Positions 16,282-26,950 are shown, numbered from the stretch's first letter. The stretch: 39,835 nucleotides of DNA from Chloroflexaceae bacterium (GCA_012033195.1 JAAUSQ010000011.1:1-39835), one strand, 5' to 3'. A program made the numbers and translations. The notes: a model not told the origin generated them from the sequence alone.

Positions 16282-18188
16282 TCACATCGACCACACCCGG
16301 AGCCGGGTATCGCGGCTCCCAGAGACAAGGTAGCGACCATCGGGAGTAAAGGCCAGCGAGGTGACACCGTGGCTGTGTCCGTCGAAGGTGTGCAGCAGTG
16401 CCCCGTCGCTCAGCCGCCACAGCCGCACTGTTTTATCTTCGCTTGCCGAAGCAAGCAGTTTCCCATCCGGGCTGAACACCACACAGCGCACAAAGTTGGT
16501 ATGCCCGCGCAGCGTTTCCAGCATCCGCCCATCGCTCACCTGCCAGAGGTGGATCTCTTTCCCACCACCACCCGAAGCCAGAATATGGCTATCCGGGTCG
16601 AAGGCGACGCTGAGCACAAAGTTGGTATGCCCGATTAACGCGTGGACAGGCTCGCGGGTTTCCATATTCCACAGCCGAATGGTAGTATCGTAACAGCCTG
16701 CCGCCAGCATCGAGCCATCCTTGTTGAATGCTAGACTATGCACAAAGCCCGCCTGCATCTCGGCGACAACCTGAATAGTATCGTGCTGGATCTCGTAAGG
16801 GTAATCACTTCGCCCCACCCGCCGACCACGAGCCAGCGCCCATTTGGGCTGATTGCCAGCGTCTCGACTGAATGGCCCACGTCGATCAAGTAGGGGTTAT
16901 TCAGATCCTCGGTGGTATCCCACACCAGCACCTTCCCATCTTCGCTGCCCGATGCCAGATAGCGCCCATCATTGCTGAAGGCCACACACAACACGCTCTG
17001 GCTATGGCCGCGCAAGGTAGTTATCGCGTTGCCACTATCAAACTGCCATAACTGCACTTGTGCATCCTCATTGCCGATAGCAATCTGGCTTCCATCGTGG
17101 CGAATCGCAAGGCTCAATATCTGCCCACCAGTTGACCAGGTCCGCACCAGATTGCCCAGTTCATTCTCGGAAAGCTGCCGTGTACGTGCGGCAGTTGAGG
17201 GCAGCGAGATCGAGTCGGCAATACGCGGCGTTGCATCATGCGATTGATGGAGGCCCGTCGTGAAGGCCGTCATTGCAGCCGGATTGCTACCTTCGATCAG
17301 GGGTTGCTGGACCATCCGTCCCGAACGGGCATCGTGCAGCGCCTTCCGCATGGCGGCCGCCGACTCAGGGCGCTCATCAATATTGGTTGCCAGCGCCTGA
17401 TGCAGCACCTGCCCTACTTCTGGCAACACATACTCATTAAACTGGTTGGCCGGTTGCAGCGGGTCGATCTGTTCGTTGAGCAGCGCCGCCACACGGGTTA
17501 GTGCATCGGGCGGCAGCGTGCCCGTCGATAGATGATACAGGGTTGCCGCAAGCGAGTACAGGTCGCTGCGCGGGTCGGCATCGCTGCCGCGTATCTGCTC
17601 AAGCGGGGCATAGTTGGGGGTAAAGCCCACCACCCCCGCCCGACTGGAGCGGGTCATATCGGCGAGGCCCCCCCTGGCAAGCCCGAAGTCCAGCAGAATA
17701 ACGTCGCCGCGTGAGGTGAGTTTCAGGTTCTGCGGCTTGATGTCGCGGTGAATGACGGGCGGATTTTGCTTATGTAAATAATCCAGTGCATCGAGCAATT
17801 GATCGGCCCAGCGCAGCAGCCACGGCATAATGGCGGCAGGCGGAAACTGACCGCCGCGTTTTTCCATCAGCGCAGCCAGGTCATCGCCAGAAATAAACTC
17901 CATCACCAGAAATTGCCGCTCGTCTTCCGAAAAGTGGTCAATCACCTTTGGCAAGACCGGGTGCCGCAAACGGGCCAGCAATTGGGCTTCGCGTTCGAAG
18001 GCACGCCGCGAAGCCGGATCGGTGAGCAGCGTTTCTTTCAGAGCGACGGTTGCATTCAGGCGCAGGTCAACTGCTTCATAAACAGTTCCCATACCGCCAC
18101 GACCCACGGGCCGCAAAACACGGTAGCGGTTCTGAAGCAGTGCGTTGGGGGTCAGTATCTTCAACGGATTAGAGCCTGTCGGTCTCAT
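16282..18188 (-). CDS. Ser/Thr protein kinase fused to a seven-bladed WD40 propeller, frameshifted
   Basis: 635 residues after correction. The kinase domain occupies about residues 22-285: GRGGMGTVYEA (Gly loop), VALKE (Lys), HRDIKPQN (catalytic loop) and DFGLARG (Mg binding). After a linker come WD40 repeats. Three are in the first frame, up to WLVVGGWGEV. Four more are in a second frame that starts with DYPYEIQHDT. The frames meet near 16806, where one base (probably G on the coding strand) seems missing. Together they make exactly seven blades, the normal propeller, which supports one intact protein. No transmembrane segment is seen, so it is cytoplasmic. The start at 18188 puts the kinase domain at the N-terminus; a TTG at 18254 would add 22 residues with a CxxC. 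The two coding ends, at 16263 and 16282, converge with the HAD gene. The propeller probably binds substrates or partners. Confidence 0.9.
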
Positions 18189-18526
18189 GTGGCTTTGCAG
18201 ATGCTCCACTACGGCACATCGCGTACACAAGCTGTTAAGTCGCTCAACTATCAATTATACCTGATCGAGCAACAATCGCCGCAGGCACAGGCACACCGCC
18301 ACTGTCGGCAGTACGGCGTGCAGCGTCCCTGTCTCTCTGGATATTATACCTTCATAATTGGGCAATGGGAGTATACGACGCACAATAGGTTTCTAATATT
18401 GCCAATGTTGCTTGAACAATTTTTGTGGCATAAGAATGCGCCATGGCCGTTTGAAAACAGAACATGGCGCACCAAGCATCAATGATGAAGTATAGATAGC
18501 TCTACTATAGGCATCGAGCCTGCTGG
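18189..18526. other. Gene-free stretch between the kinase gene and actG with an inverted repeat
   Basis: Both flanking genes run leftward, so this holds the end of the act transcript and the promoter of the kinase. Two TATAAT hexamers read leftward at 18343-18348 and 18254-18259, each preceded by GG; neither has a clear -35. A 9-bp inverted repeat, TGCGCCATG (18437-18445) and CATGGCGCA (18463-18471) with a 17-base spacer, could be the act terminator or an operator. It lacks a U-tract. No coding potential is convincing. Confidence 0.5.
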
Positions 18527-18859
18527 TTATTCGGTGGTTGAGTCTTCACCTTCTCGCACGGGCAGGCCGCGCTCCACAATCAGATCTTTGGCTCGATCAA
18601 TCGGTATTGCTACCACACCTTCTTCTTCGTTCATCCAGCTATACGTATTCAGTTGCTCAAGTTGGGCCGGTCGCACCTCCTCGCGCCACTCCTCCACGGA
18701 ATACGGCGTTGACAGGTTGGGTGTGGGTGGCAGGCTGCCCGCGAGCAGCACAATGATCAGATACAGCACAAAGACTGCCGTGACAACGAGCCACACCCGC
18801 AGAAAGGGATGCCATGTTACACGCGAGGCATCGTTAGTATCGGGTGTCGGGTTAAGCAT
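18527..18859 (-). CDS. actG: Alternative complex III small subunit, ActG-like
   Basis: 110 residues, overlapping the end of actF by 8 bases and last in the act operon, the position of actG in Chloroflexus-type clusters. There is one transmembrane helix at about residues 22-42 (VWLVVTAVFVLYLIIVLLAG). A soluble tail follows with YSWMNEEEGVVAIPIDRAKDLIVERGLP; the pattern VxIPIDRAxxLxxxxGLP is common in small proteins next to alternative complex III and SCO1 genes. Assignment as ActG rests on position and this motif. It probably stabilises or helps assemble the complex in the cytoplasmic membrane. No cofactor ligands are seen. Confidence 0.7.
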   Translation of the reverse strand: MLNPTPDTNDASRVTWHPFLRVWLVVTAVFVLYLIIVLLAGSLPPTPNLSTPYSVEEWREEVRPAQLEQLNTYSWMNEEEGVVAIPIDRAKDLIVERGLPVREGEDSTTE

Positions 18860-20093
18860 GGGCTACCTGTCCTTTCATTGCACGCGGGTCGTTGCGCAGG
18901 TCGTTTTCGGGCAGTACGGGCTGCTGCCGCACGAACCACGCAAACCCCATACACCACAGCCCCCCCAAGAAGGCAAACGCCGCCAGATAGGTGACCAGCA
19001 TACCAACGATGCTGGAGCCGTAAAACTCAATACCAGTATATTCGGGTGCTACAATCCAGAAGTTTTCGAGCATCCGCATCAGCAGGATCAGCCCTGCCAC
19101 TGCCGCCAGCATACGCAGGTTGCGCTTGAGCAACCGTGAGAGCAGCAGCGCAAACGGCAGCGCAAAGTGGAACAGCACCAGTATCACCGTAATCGCCTGC
19201 CACCCTGGAGCGAAGCGCCGCACAAACCACGGCGTAAACTCCGGAATGTTGCCCGACCAGATGATGACATACTGCCCATAGTTCACATAGGCCCACAGCA
19301 CCACAAAGGCCAGCATCAGCTTGCCATACTCGTCCAACCGGTTCTTGTCCACCACCTTCGAGAAGGGGTAGTGGTTGGTTAGCATGCTAAGCAGAATGAT
19401 AATACAGGCGAAGGTGGTCAACCCCTGCCCCACGATGAACAACACGCCGTAGATGGCCGAGAACCAGTGCGGGTCAATCGACATATACCAATCTACGCCG
19501 ACCATCGTCATCGTCACGATATAGACCGGAATACCGATGCCGCTGATTGTCCGCATCCGATTGGCAAGCGTGAAGTTGCCATCCGGGGCGGTGTCCTGCG
19601 CACGCGACGTGCTATAGAGCAGATAGGCCAGGCCGATCCACAGTGCAAAAACAACCACAGCGCGAATAGTCCAGTTGAGCGGCAGCAGATAGCCCGTTGT
19701 GGTCACCTTGTAGGTAATCAGTGGATCTTCGGCGATCTTCTTTGCATCAAGCCATTCGTACAGCGAAGCATTGCCCGTCATCACGGCTACTATGATCGGC
19801 ACAAACGCCAGCGCCATCACCACCAGCACCATCGCGCCCGCCTCCAGTGGACGACGCATGATGAAGCCCCAGCGCCCACCCGACAGATGATGGATCATCA
19901 GCACAGCGAGGCACCCCATCGCCAGACCCCACCAGAAGATGTAGGCCGTCAGGTAGCCGCGCCATACATCGGCAAAGCCATTCAAGAAGCCCAGCACAAC
20001 GAGCGCAATCAGGCCCACAATGCAGGCGATACCGCCCACCGTAAGCATGCGGTTGAACAGGTTATTCAACCCTGTATTTTCGTTGGTCGTCAT
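18852..20093 (-). CDS. actF: Alternative complex III membrane subunit ActF (NrfD-like)
   Basis: 413 residues with about ten transmembrane helices, of the NrfD/PsrC membrane family. In the complex this subunit and ActC span the membrane; quinol oxidation is thought to happen at ActC/ActF in relation to the Fe-S protein ActB. Polar residues in and between helices (for example DWYMSIDPHWFSAIYG at about 205-220, the MNYGQYVIIW-type stretch near 265) are typical of the ActF subgroup. It overlaps the end of actE by 4 bases (ATGA) and that of actG by 8, so the three are translationally coupled. Confidence 0.9.
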   Translation of the reverse strand: MTTNENTGLNNLFNRMLTVGGIACIVGLIALVVLGFLNGFADVWRGYLTAYIFWWGLAMGCLAVLMIHHLSGGRWGFIMRRPLEAGAMVLVVMALAFVPIIVAVMTGNASLYEWLDAKKIAEDPLITYKVTTTGYLLPLNWTIRAVVVFALWIGLAYLLYSTSRAQDTAPDGNFTLANRMRTISGIGIPVYIVTMTMVGVDWYMSIDPHWFSAIYGVLFIVGQGLTTFACIIILLSMLTNHYPFSKVVDKNRLDEYGKLMLAFVVLWAYVNYGQYVIIWSGNIPEFTPWFVRRFAPGWQAITVILVLFHFALPFALLLSRLLKRNLRMLAAVAGLILLMRMLENFWIVAPEYTGIEFYGSSIVGMLVTYLAAFAFLGGLWCMGFAWFVRQQPVLPENDLRNDPRAMKGQVAHA

Positions 20094-20707
20094 TGTCCCA
20101 TCCCCTGTAGCTGATTCAACTGGTCAGGCGGCACATCTTCCGGTGTTGCGTTCTGGCTCAGTTGCAGCGCCCGAATATAGGCCGCAATTGCCCAGCGGTC
20201 TTCTGGTGCTATCTTCTGGTCATAGGGCATCATATTCCGGTAGCCATTGGTGATAACGTTGTAATAGTGGCTCAATGACTTCGAGCGCAGATACTCGGAA
20301 TGATAGTTCGAAGGTGGCGTACCACCCCGGCGGGCGACCATCCCATTCCCATAGCCCGACAGACCGTGACAGGGTGAACAGAAGGTATTGTACTGCTGCT
20401 CACCCCGGTTGAGCATTGCTTCCGTAACCGGGAAGGGCAGTGCATCTACTTCCTGACCATTCACCAATCCCGTATAAAAAAACTCATCGGTACGGGTTTC
20501 GCCCTGCGCCACCGTTCCGGCGACCGGCACTCGCGCACTGCGGCGGTCGGCAAAAAACTCCGACTCCTCATACGTCTCTTCTTTAGCCTGGTTGTACATC
20601 CACTGGCGGAAGGCAAACATTTCACCACACCCCGCCAGCAACACCACCAGTGCCAGCAGCCATCCGGCCCTGAACATGGTGGCAGGTAAGTTGCTTCTCG
20701 TGTTCAT
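20090..20707 (-). CDS. actE: Alternative complex III monohaem cytochrome c subunit ActE
   Basis: 205 residues. A lipoprotein signal peptide (GWLLALVVLLAGCGEMF) puts Cys27 as the lipidated residue, so the protein is anchored at the outer face of the cytoplasmic membrane. One CSPCH haem-binding motif follows at about residues 106-110, and NMMPY provides the likely distal Met about 50 residues later, as in class I cytochromes c. It should pass electrons from the ActA haems to a soluble acceptor such as auracyanin. It lies 11 bases after actD and overlaps actF by 4. Confidence 0.9.
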   Translation of the reverse strand: MNTRSNLPATMFRAGWLLALVVLLAGCGEMFAFRQWMYNQAKEETYEESEFFADRRSARVPVAGTVAQGETRTDEFFYTGLVNGQEVDALPFPVTEAMLNRGEQQYNTFCSPCHGLSGYGNGMVARRGGTPPSNYHSEYLRSKSLSHYYNVITNGYRNMMPYDQKIAPEDRWAIAAYIRALQLSQNATPEDVPPDQLNQLQGMGQ

Positions 20708-20718
20708 GGAGTGTCCTT

Positions 20719-21252
20719 CTACTGGTCAACTTCTGATACGTTCATTGGATGCAACCCCTCCAGAAACGTACGAGTGGCTGTGCGCTCGAACTTCGGATCG
20801 TTGGCTTCAATACACAGGAAGAACCGATCAATCGACGCACGGTCAAAGTTGGGTGCATTAAATACGGGATGATACGGCTGTGGCAGGCCATTCAGCACCA
20901 CCACACTGATTACCGCCGCAAAGCCCGAAAACAGGATCGTCAACTCAAATGTAATCGGAATAAACGCTGGCCAGTCTAACAGGGGCCGCCCGCCAATATT
21001 CAGCGGATAGTCGATTGCCGACCCCAGCACCTGCAAGACCAGCGCCGTGATAAGACCTGAGATTGCCGCCACAAGCACAATGCGGCGCAGCAGGTCGTCG
21101 TGAAAGTGCATCGCCTCCGACACTTCCTCAATCGGGAAGGGGCTATAGGCATCCATCCGGCGATAGCCTGCCTTATACGCCGCTTCGGTGGCGTGTACCA
21201 GTTGTTCGGGTGATTGAAACTCGGCCATCAGGCCATACATTGGCACACTCAT
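20719..21252 (-). CDS. actD: Alternative complex III membrane-anchored subunit ActD (DUF3341)
   Basis: 177 residues, the usual size. It starts MSVPMYGLMAEF and has the family motif YKAGYRRMDAYSPFPIEEV at about residues 26-44. Two transmembrane helices follow at about 60-82 and 97-118, with a tail exposed to the cytoplasm or periplasm. It is a conserved structural subunit without cofactors. It is 26 bases after actC and 11 before actE in the act operon. Confidence 0.92.
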   Translation of the reverse strand: MSVPMYGLMAEFQSPEQLVHATEAAYKAGYRRMDAYSPFPIEEVSEAMHFHDDLLRRIVLVAAISGLITALVLQVLGSAIDYPLNIGGRPLLDWPAFIPITFELTILFSGFAAVISVVVLNGLPQPYHPVFNAPNFDRASIDRFFLCIEANDPKFERTATRTFLEGLHPMNVSEVDQ

Positions 21253-21278
21253 TGCTGCTACCTCATCTTTCCTGCCGC

Positions 21279-22727
21279 CTAGTGACGGTCGCCCAATTTT
21301 TCCATCGCCTGCTCGCCAACCCCGGAGTCTACCACCGAGCTTCCGGTCGCAGTCTTGTGCTGCAACATCTGCATCTCAAAGATATTAATCATGGGCAGGG
21401 TACGGATGAACAGGAACAGCAGCGTGAAGAACAGGCCCAGCGTACCGACATACAGCGCCACATCGTAGATCGTTGGGTAGAACGGTGCCCACGATGAGGG
21501 CAGATAGTCGGTGCTCAAGCTGTTGACAATAATCACAAAGCGTTCCAGCCACATACCAATACTGATCGAGATGCTGATAATAAAGATCGCGGGCAGGTTG
21601 CGGCGTACACTCTTGAACCAGAGCGGCTGAATAGCAAGGCCGTTGAAGAAGATCAGCGCCCAGAACGATGTCGCGTGAATACCAAACACACGGTTCTGGA
21701 TCAGCGCCAGCTCAACCTCAACGCCGCTATACAGTGCAATATAAAGCTCAACAATGTAGCCATACACCACCACCAGGCCCGTTGCCAGCATAATCTTGCA
21801 CATATTGTCGATGTGCTTCATGGTGATATAGTTTTGCAGGCCATAGAAGTGCCGAATTGGGATGACCAGCAGCAGCACCATTGCAAAGCCCGCGAACACC
21901 GCACCAGCCACAAAGTAGGGCGGGAAGATCGTCGGGTTCCAGCCGGGCACCACCGAGATAGCAAAGTCGAGACTGATGATACTGTGCACCGACACCACCA
22001 GCGGCGTTGAAAGGCCCGCCAGCAGTATATACGCAATCTCGTAGCGGTTCCAGTGCTTTGCCGAGCCACGCCAGCCCAGCGAAGCGATACCGAAGATAAA
22101 CTTGAGCATGCTGTTTTTGGTTGTGTCGCGCATCTTGGCGAAGTCGGGCACCAGACCAATCAGCCAGAACAGCAGCGATATTAGCGCATAGGTACTGATA
22201 GCAAACACGTCCCACGTCAGGGCGCTACGGAACTGCGGCCACATCCCGAACGTGTTCGGGTAGGGGATCAGCCAGTAGAAGAACCACGGTCGCCCCAGGT
22301 GCAGGATCGGGAAGAGGCCCGCGCAGGCCACCGCAAACAGCGTCATCGCTTCGGCGAAGCGGTTGATCGAGTTACGCCAATCCTGCGCAAACAGCAATAG
22401 AATGGCGGAGATCAGGGTACCGGCGTGCCCAATACCAATCCACCACACAAAGTTGATAATGTCCCAGGCCCACGCAACCGGAATATTGATACCCCAGACA
22501 CCCACACCGCGTATCAGCAGGTCGGTCACGGCATACAGGAAGACCATCAGCAACAGGAACGCAATCCCGAAGCCGAGGAACCAACCGCGTGGCGTATCCC
22601 TGGGCGCGGTGAAGACAATATCTGTGATCTTGTTATTGATTGAATCGAGCGTTTCGCCGGGGCCAATGTATGGCTCCTTGCGCTCGATATTGCCAGCTCT
22701 ATTCAGCGGCTCAGAAGATAGTGCCAT
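21279..22727 (-). CDS. actC: Alternative complex III membrane subunit ActC (NrfD-like, quinol site)
   Basis: 482 residues with about ten transmembrane helices and an N-terminal cytoplasmic segment of about 45 residues. It belongs to the NrfD/PsrC family and pairs with ActF. In this complex ActC is taken to carry the menaquinol-binding site close to the Fe-S clusters of ActB. The segment GIGHAGTLISAILLLF has the conserved His found in this family. The ribosome binding site AGGAAA lies 5 bases before the ATG; the gene follows actB after 35 bases. A C-terminal His/Ala/Asp-rich tail ends the protein. Confidence 0.93.
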   Translation of the reverse strand: MALSSEPLNRAGNIERKEPYIGPGETLDSINNKITDIVFTAPRDTPRGWFLGFGIAFLLLMVFLYAVTDLLIRGVGVWGINIPVAWAWDIINFVWWIGIGHAGTLISAILLLFAQDWRNSINRFAEAMTLFAVACAGLFPILHLGRPWFFYWLIPYPNTFGMWPQFRSALTWDVFAISTYALISLLFWLIGLVPDFAKMRDTTKNSMLKFIFGIASLGWRGSAKHWNRYEIAYILLAGLSTPLVVSVHSIISLDFAISVVPGWNPTIFPPYFVAGAVFAGFAMVLLLVIPIRHFYGLQNYITMKHIDNMCKIMLATGLVVVYGYIVELYIALYSGVEVELALIQNRVFGIHATSFWALIFFNGLAIQPLWFKSVRRNLPAIFIISISISIGMWLERFVIIVNSLSTDYLPSSWAPFYPTIYDVALYVGTLGLFFTLLFLFIRTLPMINIFEMQMLQHKTATGSSVVDSGVGEQAMEKLGDRH

Positions 22728-22762
22728 CGGTTTCCTCCATATACGATGTACGACGTAGGAAC

Positions 22763-25700
22763 TTATTCACTGTGGTTGTCCCCCTCGCCGCCGCTTTCTT
22801 CACCACCGTGCCCGCCGTGATGTTCCTCGAAGCTATACTCAATACCAACATCGTTCCGCAGCGCCGGGTTCGGGTTGATAACCTGCGCCAGGTAGGTGGT
22901 ACGTGGGAAGACGTTCAACTCACCGAGCACCGCATAGTTCAGCGGCAGTTCCTTCAACTGCACCACATCGCTCTCCGGGTTGTTAATGTCACCGAAGATA
23001 ATGGCATTGGTCGGGCACGCCTGCTGACAGGCGGTAACGACTTCGTTTGCTTCAAGCTCACGCTGCTCAACTGCCGCCTGATGTTGCACATCTTTGATAC
23101 GCTGCAAGCAGTAGGTACACTTCTCCATCACACCACGCGAGCGCACCGTAACATCCGGGTTCCGCAGCAGTTTGTAGCTTGGCGTGACATCGTCGCTGTA
23201 CCACAGGAAGTTGAACCGGCGCACCTTGTAAGGGCAGTTGTTCGAGCAGTACTTGGTACCCACGCAGCGGTTGTACACCATCACGTTCAGCCCTTCGTGG
23301 TCGTGGACGGTCGCCGCGACCGGGCAGACCAGTTCACAGGGGGCCTTCTCGCAGTGGACACAGGCCATTGGCTGGCGATACATCACCGGGTCATCCAGGT
23401 CACCGCCATAGTAGCGGTCAATACGGAGCCAGTGCATTTCGCGGCCCATCGATACCTGCTGCTTGCCGACAATCGGAATATTGTTCTCCGACTGGCAGGC
23501 CACAACACAGGCGTTGCAGCCCACACACGAGTTCAGGTCGATCACCATGCCCCAGGCGTGGCCGGTATATTCCCAGTCGGGCAGCAGCGATTTTTCGGGT
23601 GCTGGCCCGAACTCAGCCAGTTCGGTGACAAACTCCGGATTCTCGCGGTAGCGTTCGAGCGTGCCCACACGAATGATAGCGCGGCCCTCCATACCGTGGT
23701 GAAGCTGCGTACTGACAACTGATACGTTTCGCCCGTCGCCGTGACATTGGCACTGCCAAAGTTTGGCGCTGCCGAGGTACGCAGGGCATAGGTATTAAAG
23801 CCGGTACCATCTGCGACTACACCCAGCCCCGTATGCCCGTTGCCGAGATACAGGGTCACCACTTCTTCGGGCTGTCCGGGCGTAATCCACATCGGCACCC
23901 GCAGCGAGCGGCCCTCGTGCTCAATGTTCAGCATCAGGCCGTTGGCACGGATAAGCTCGCTAAATGCGCCGTAATCGTCCACCGAGAAGCCGCCTTCGGG
24001 CATCGGCAGCCCCGACAGCGCCGCCGCCGTGCGTGGCCCTACCAGCGCTGCATTGTCCCAGGTCAGCTTGGTGAGCGGGTCGGGCAGTTCTTGCAGCCAG
24101 CCGTTATTGGCAAAGCGCCCATCCCAGACCGATGGACTGGGGCGGAAGGTTACTTCAAAGCCACTCAGCACCGGCTGCGGGTCGGGCAGGTTATCCAGGC
24201 TTGCCGTGACATCAACCGGCTCGAAGGCCGTATCTGCCACCACGCCATCGTTCAGCGTTGCTTGCCAGAACAGGCTGAACTCTTCGTCGCCGCTTGGCAC
24301 ACCCCACTGATCGCGCACAATGTTAAAGGCCGAGCGTGGCTGCCCCAGCAACACCGCAAACAGTTCATGCACATTCCGTGCATTAAACAGCGGCGCAATG
24401 AGCGGCTGAATAATCGAGACAACACCATTGAAGGCCCGCACATCGCTCCACGTTTCGAGGAAGTGCGCCTCTGGCAGGTGCCACGTTGCAAGCTGTCCTG
24501 TCTCATCGTTGTACAGGCCCATATGGATGACATTCTGGACATTGGCAAGTTTGCCCCCAAAGTCCAGGTCAACTGGAGCCGTAAAGACCGGATTCGCGCC
24601 CACCATGAGCAGGGTGTTCACCGTTCCGGCTTCCATAGCGTCGGTCAGTTCGCGCAACGAGGCCATCTGGTCAGTCGGGCTGATCAGGGGCGACTCAACG
24701 TAGGTCACCGTAGTCCCCAGGTTGCCAAGCTGCTCGTTGATGGCGTGGGCCAGCACATGGACGGCAGGCGGCTGATCTTCGCCCGCCAGCACAATGCTTG
24801 CGCCCAGATTGGCCTGCAAGTCTTCGACCAGCGTTGTCACAAAGGCTTCCTGCTGTTCGGTCAGCGTCAGGCCGTCCGATTGCGGCACGCTCAAGCCAAG
24901 CCGTTCGGCAATGGCGCGGGCAATGCCTTCAATTGCACTGGGCCGCACCCACAGATGGTGATCGGCCATCGTGCCGGTTGTGGTGGGTGAACCCTCCACC
25001 ACATACAGACGGTTCAGTTCGCCTTCCCAGATACGCCGCCGCGACGCAAACGCCCGCGCATTGGCGATCCAGCCGGGGCCACTGAACAGGAAGTTATCAT
25101 CAAGCGAAAGCACAACTTCGGCTGCGGTAAAGTTGTACACGGGCACCACTGGCTGCCCGAAGGCCTGCACCGCGCCGTTGTAGGCATTGCTGCGGCCCAG
25201 TGGCTCGTACTGGTGCCAGACCATATTAGGGAACTGTTCCTGAAGCTGTGTTATCTGGCTCTCGAACGTGGGCGAACTGACCGCCTCGGTCAGCAGATGG
25301 AAGCCCTGCCCACCGTTGCCGTTCAGCGTTTCCAGGATCGGCTCCAGTGCGCTCACAAACGTATCCCACGAGCTATTGCTGCCTTCGTTCACCACCACCT
25401 GCGAGCGGTCGGGGTCGTAGAAGGTTAGAATAGAAGCCTGGGCAAACACATCGGTTGCGCCGAGGCTCGCGGGATGGTCGGGGTTGCCTTCAATCTTGGT
25501 AGGCCGCCCCATATGGCTCTCCACAATTAGCCCCAGGCCCAGGCCACCAAACGGCATTGCCGTGGCGTAGTAATCGGGCAACCCCGGCACAATGCCTTCG
25601 GGCAGGTTGGTGTAGGGCAGTATCAGTTCATCGGCCTGCCGCGTACAGGCAGTTACACCGGCCAGCGCCAGCGATGCGCCCATCAACTGGAGAAAGTTGC

Positions 25701-26016
25701 GGCGGCTGATCGGGTCCATCCACTCGGCGGCCCCACGCGGAAACTCGCGGTGCAATGTTTCTGCAAACTCTGGCGTTGCAGCCAGTTCTTCCAGACCGCG
25801 CCAGTAGGCCTGTCGACGCTTGCCGCGCAACTGTTCAACGCGGGCACGAAAATCTGCCAGGCGCATCTGCTTGGCAGCAGCATCTTCGACGGGCCGCGCC
25901 GGAGTAACCGCGATATCGTTGGGCTGAATCATCCCCTGCGGGTGTGGGTCAGCCCGACGACCCGCAGGGCTACCGGGTGGCGGGGTCGGGGTGTACTTCT
26001 GTGTATCTCGTGACAT
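22763..26016 (-). CDS. actB: Alternative complex III ActB, fused molybdopterin-like and Fe-S protein, frameshifted
   Basis: 1084 residues after correction, matching the fused ActB of Chloroflexota. The N-terminus has a twin-arginine signal (SRRNFLQLMGASLALAGVTAC) starting near residue 102. A molybdopterin-oxidoreductase-like domain follows to about residue 765; in this family it does not hold molybdenum. The C-terminal part has four Cys motifs for Fe-S clusters: CVGCNACVVAC, CVHCEKAPCELVC, CVGTKYCSNNC and CTYC with CQQAC. The first frame runs on to 23542 with nonsense residues, while HHGMEGRAIIRVGTL begins the other frame at about 23700. One C seems to be missing near 23707. Correction gives QLHHGMEGR, as expected. 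The Fe-S chain takes electrons from menaquinol to ActA. Location is the outer membrane face. Confidence 0.92.
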
Positions 26017-26025
26017 GGGTTGTCC

Positions 26026-26688
26026 CTATCTATGACAGATCGAACAATTGGCAAGAACACTCTTATCGATACCGTACTCATTCACCAACTGCGCCCCCAG
26101 GACAGCCTGCTGCGCGGGTGGTGGGAACTCGTATTCCATATTCCAGACTTCTTCACGGGGCCGAATGTTCTTTTCCGGGTTACGGTGACAGTCCAGACAC
26201 CAACCCATCGTCATATCGTGTACTTTCCAGACGACCGGCATTTCGTTTACTTGCCCGTGACAGTTGGTACAACCCATACCAGCGGTGAGGTGTACAGAGT
26301 GGTTAAAGTAAGCAAAATCTGCAAGGTCGTGTACTTTCACCCAGGGTATCGGTGTGTCGTTGTTGACACTTTCCCACAGTGGGGCCAGTAGCGCACTATT
26401 GCGCTTGATTTCGTGATGACACGTGACGCAGGTATCAGAGGGCGGAATGTTACCATAGGGAGAAATAGCAGCAGAGGCGTGGCAATAGCGGCAGTCCATC
26501 CCCAGCGACCCGGCATGCAACTGGTGGCTAAACGGTATGGGCTGCTCAACTGGGAGATTCACACGGCGTGTCCAGTTAGCGCGATCCAGGATGGCGAGAC
26601 CCCAGAATATCCCCGCCACCGCGTACAAACTAACAAAAATGCTAATCACTGCAAAAAGATTAGCAGAAGGACGAAAGAACTGCTTCAT
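26026..26688 (-). CDS. actA: Alternative complex III pentahaem cytochrome c subunit ActA
   Basis: 220 residues with one N-terminal transmembrane helix (about 10-33) and a periplasmic part. It has five CxxCH haem motifs: CRYCH, CVTCH, CTNCH, CLDCH and CSICH, the number known for ActA. Extra His residues (FSHQLH, FNHSVH, KVHD) are candidate second axial ligands. It collects electrons from ActB and delivers them to ActE or a soluble carrier. It is the first gene of the act operon, transcribed from the consensus promoter at 26778-26806 and 9 bases before actB. Confidence 0.95.
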   Translation of the reverse strand: MKQFFRPSANLFAVISIFVSLYAVAGIFWGLAILDRANWTRRVNLPVEQPIPFSHQLHAGSLGMDCRYCHASAAISPYGNIPPSDTCVTCHHEIKRNSALLAPLWESVNNDTPIPWVKVHDLADFAYFNHSVHLTAGMGCTNCHGQVNEMPVVWKVHDMTMGWCLDCHRNPEKNIRPREEVWNMEYEFPPPAQQAVLGAQLVNEYGIDKSVLANCSICHR

Positions 26689-26777
26689 CCCACCTCTATC
26701 CCCTTCCTAGTTGGATACTTTCGAGGTGCAACACTTTTTGATGCGACCTATTTACACACGGGGCAAAATCCATCTTT

Positions 26778-26806
26778 ATTATAATCAAAACGGTATGATG
26801 TGTCAA
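26778..26806 (-). promoter_or_regulatory. Consensus sigma70 promoter of the act operon
   Basis: On the minus strand TTGACA (26806-26801), a 17-base spacer and TATAAT (26783-26778), both exact. The start would be near 26771, giving an 83-base leader before actA. The rest of the gene-free stretch 26689-26997 is AT-rich and carries the divergent promoter at 26951-26959; no other feature is visible. Confidence 0.9.
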
Positions 26807-26950
26807 CGCAGAAACGTGGCGCACTCAAGATATTTTTTACCCTGTATTTCTGAATTATACTGCTTCTTATCCCCGATAAAAGAAAGAATTTGATATCTTA
26901 TGTGCATAAAGATTATCTATTGTAGGAACGATCTTGTGTGGGGCAGGGTA

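Noticed and set aside
18437-18471. Inverted repeat TGCGCCATG...CATGGCGCA as a clear intrinsic terminator of the act operon
   Set aside because: The stem has a 17-base loop and no U-tract, so it is only noted as a possible operator or end structure.
22640-24990. Long open frames on the plus strand at 22640-23722 and 23833-24990
   Set aside because: They lie opposite actB/actC, have the His/Arg/Gln-rich composition of GC-rich antisense frames, and show no motif or ribosome binding site.
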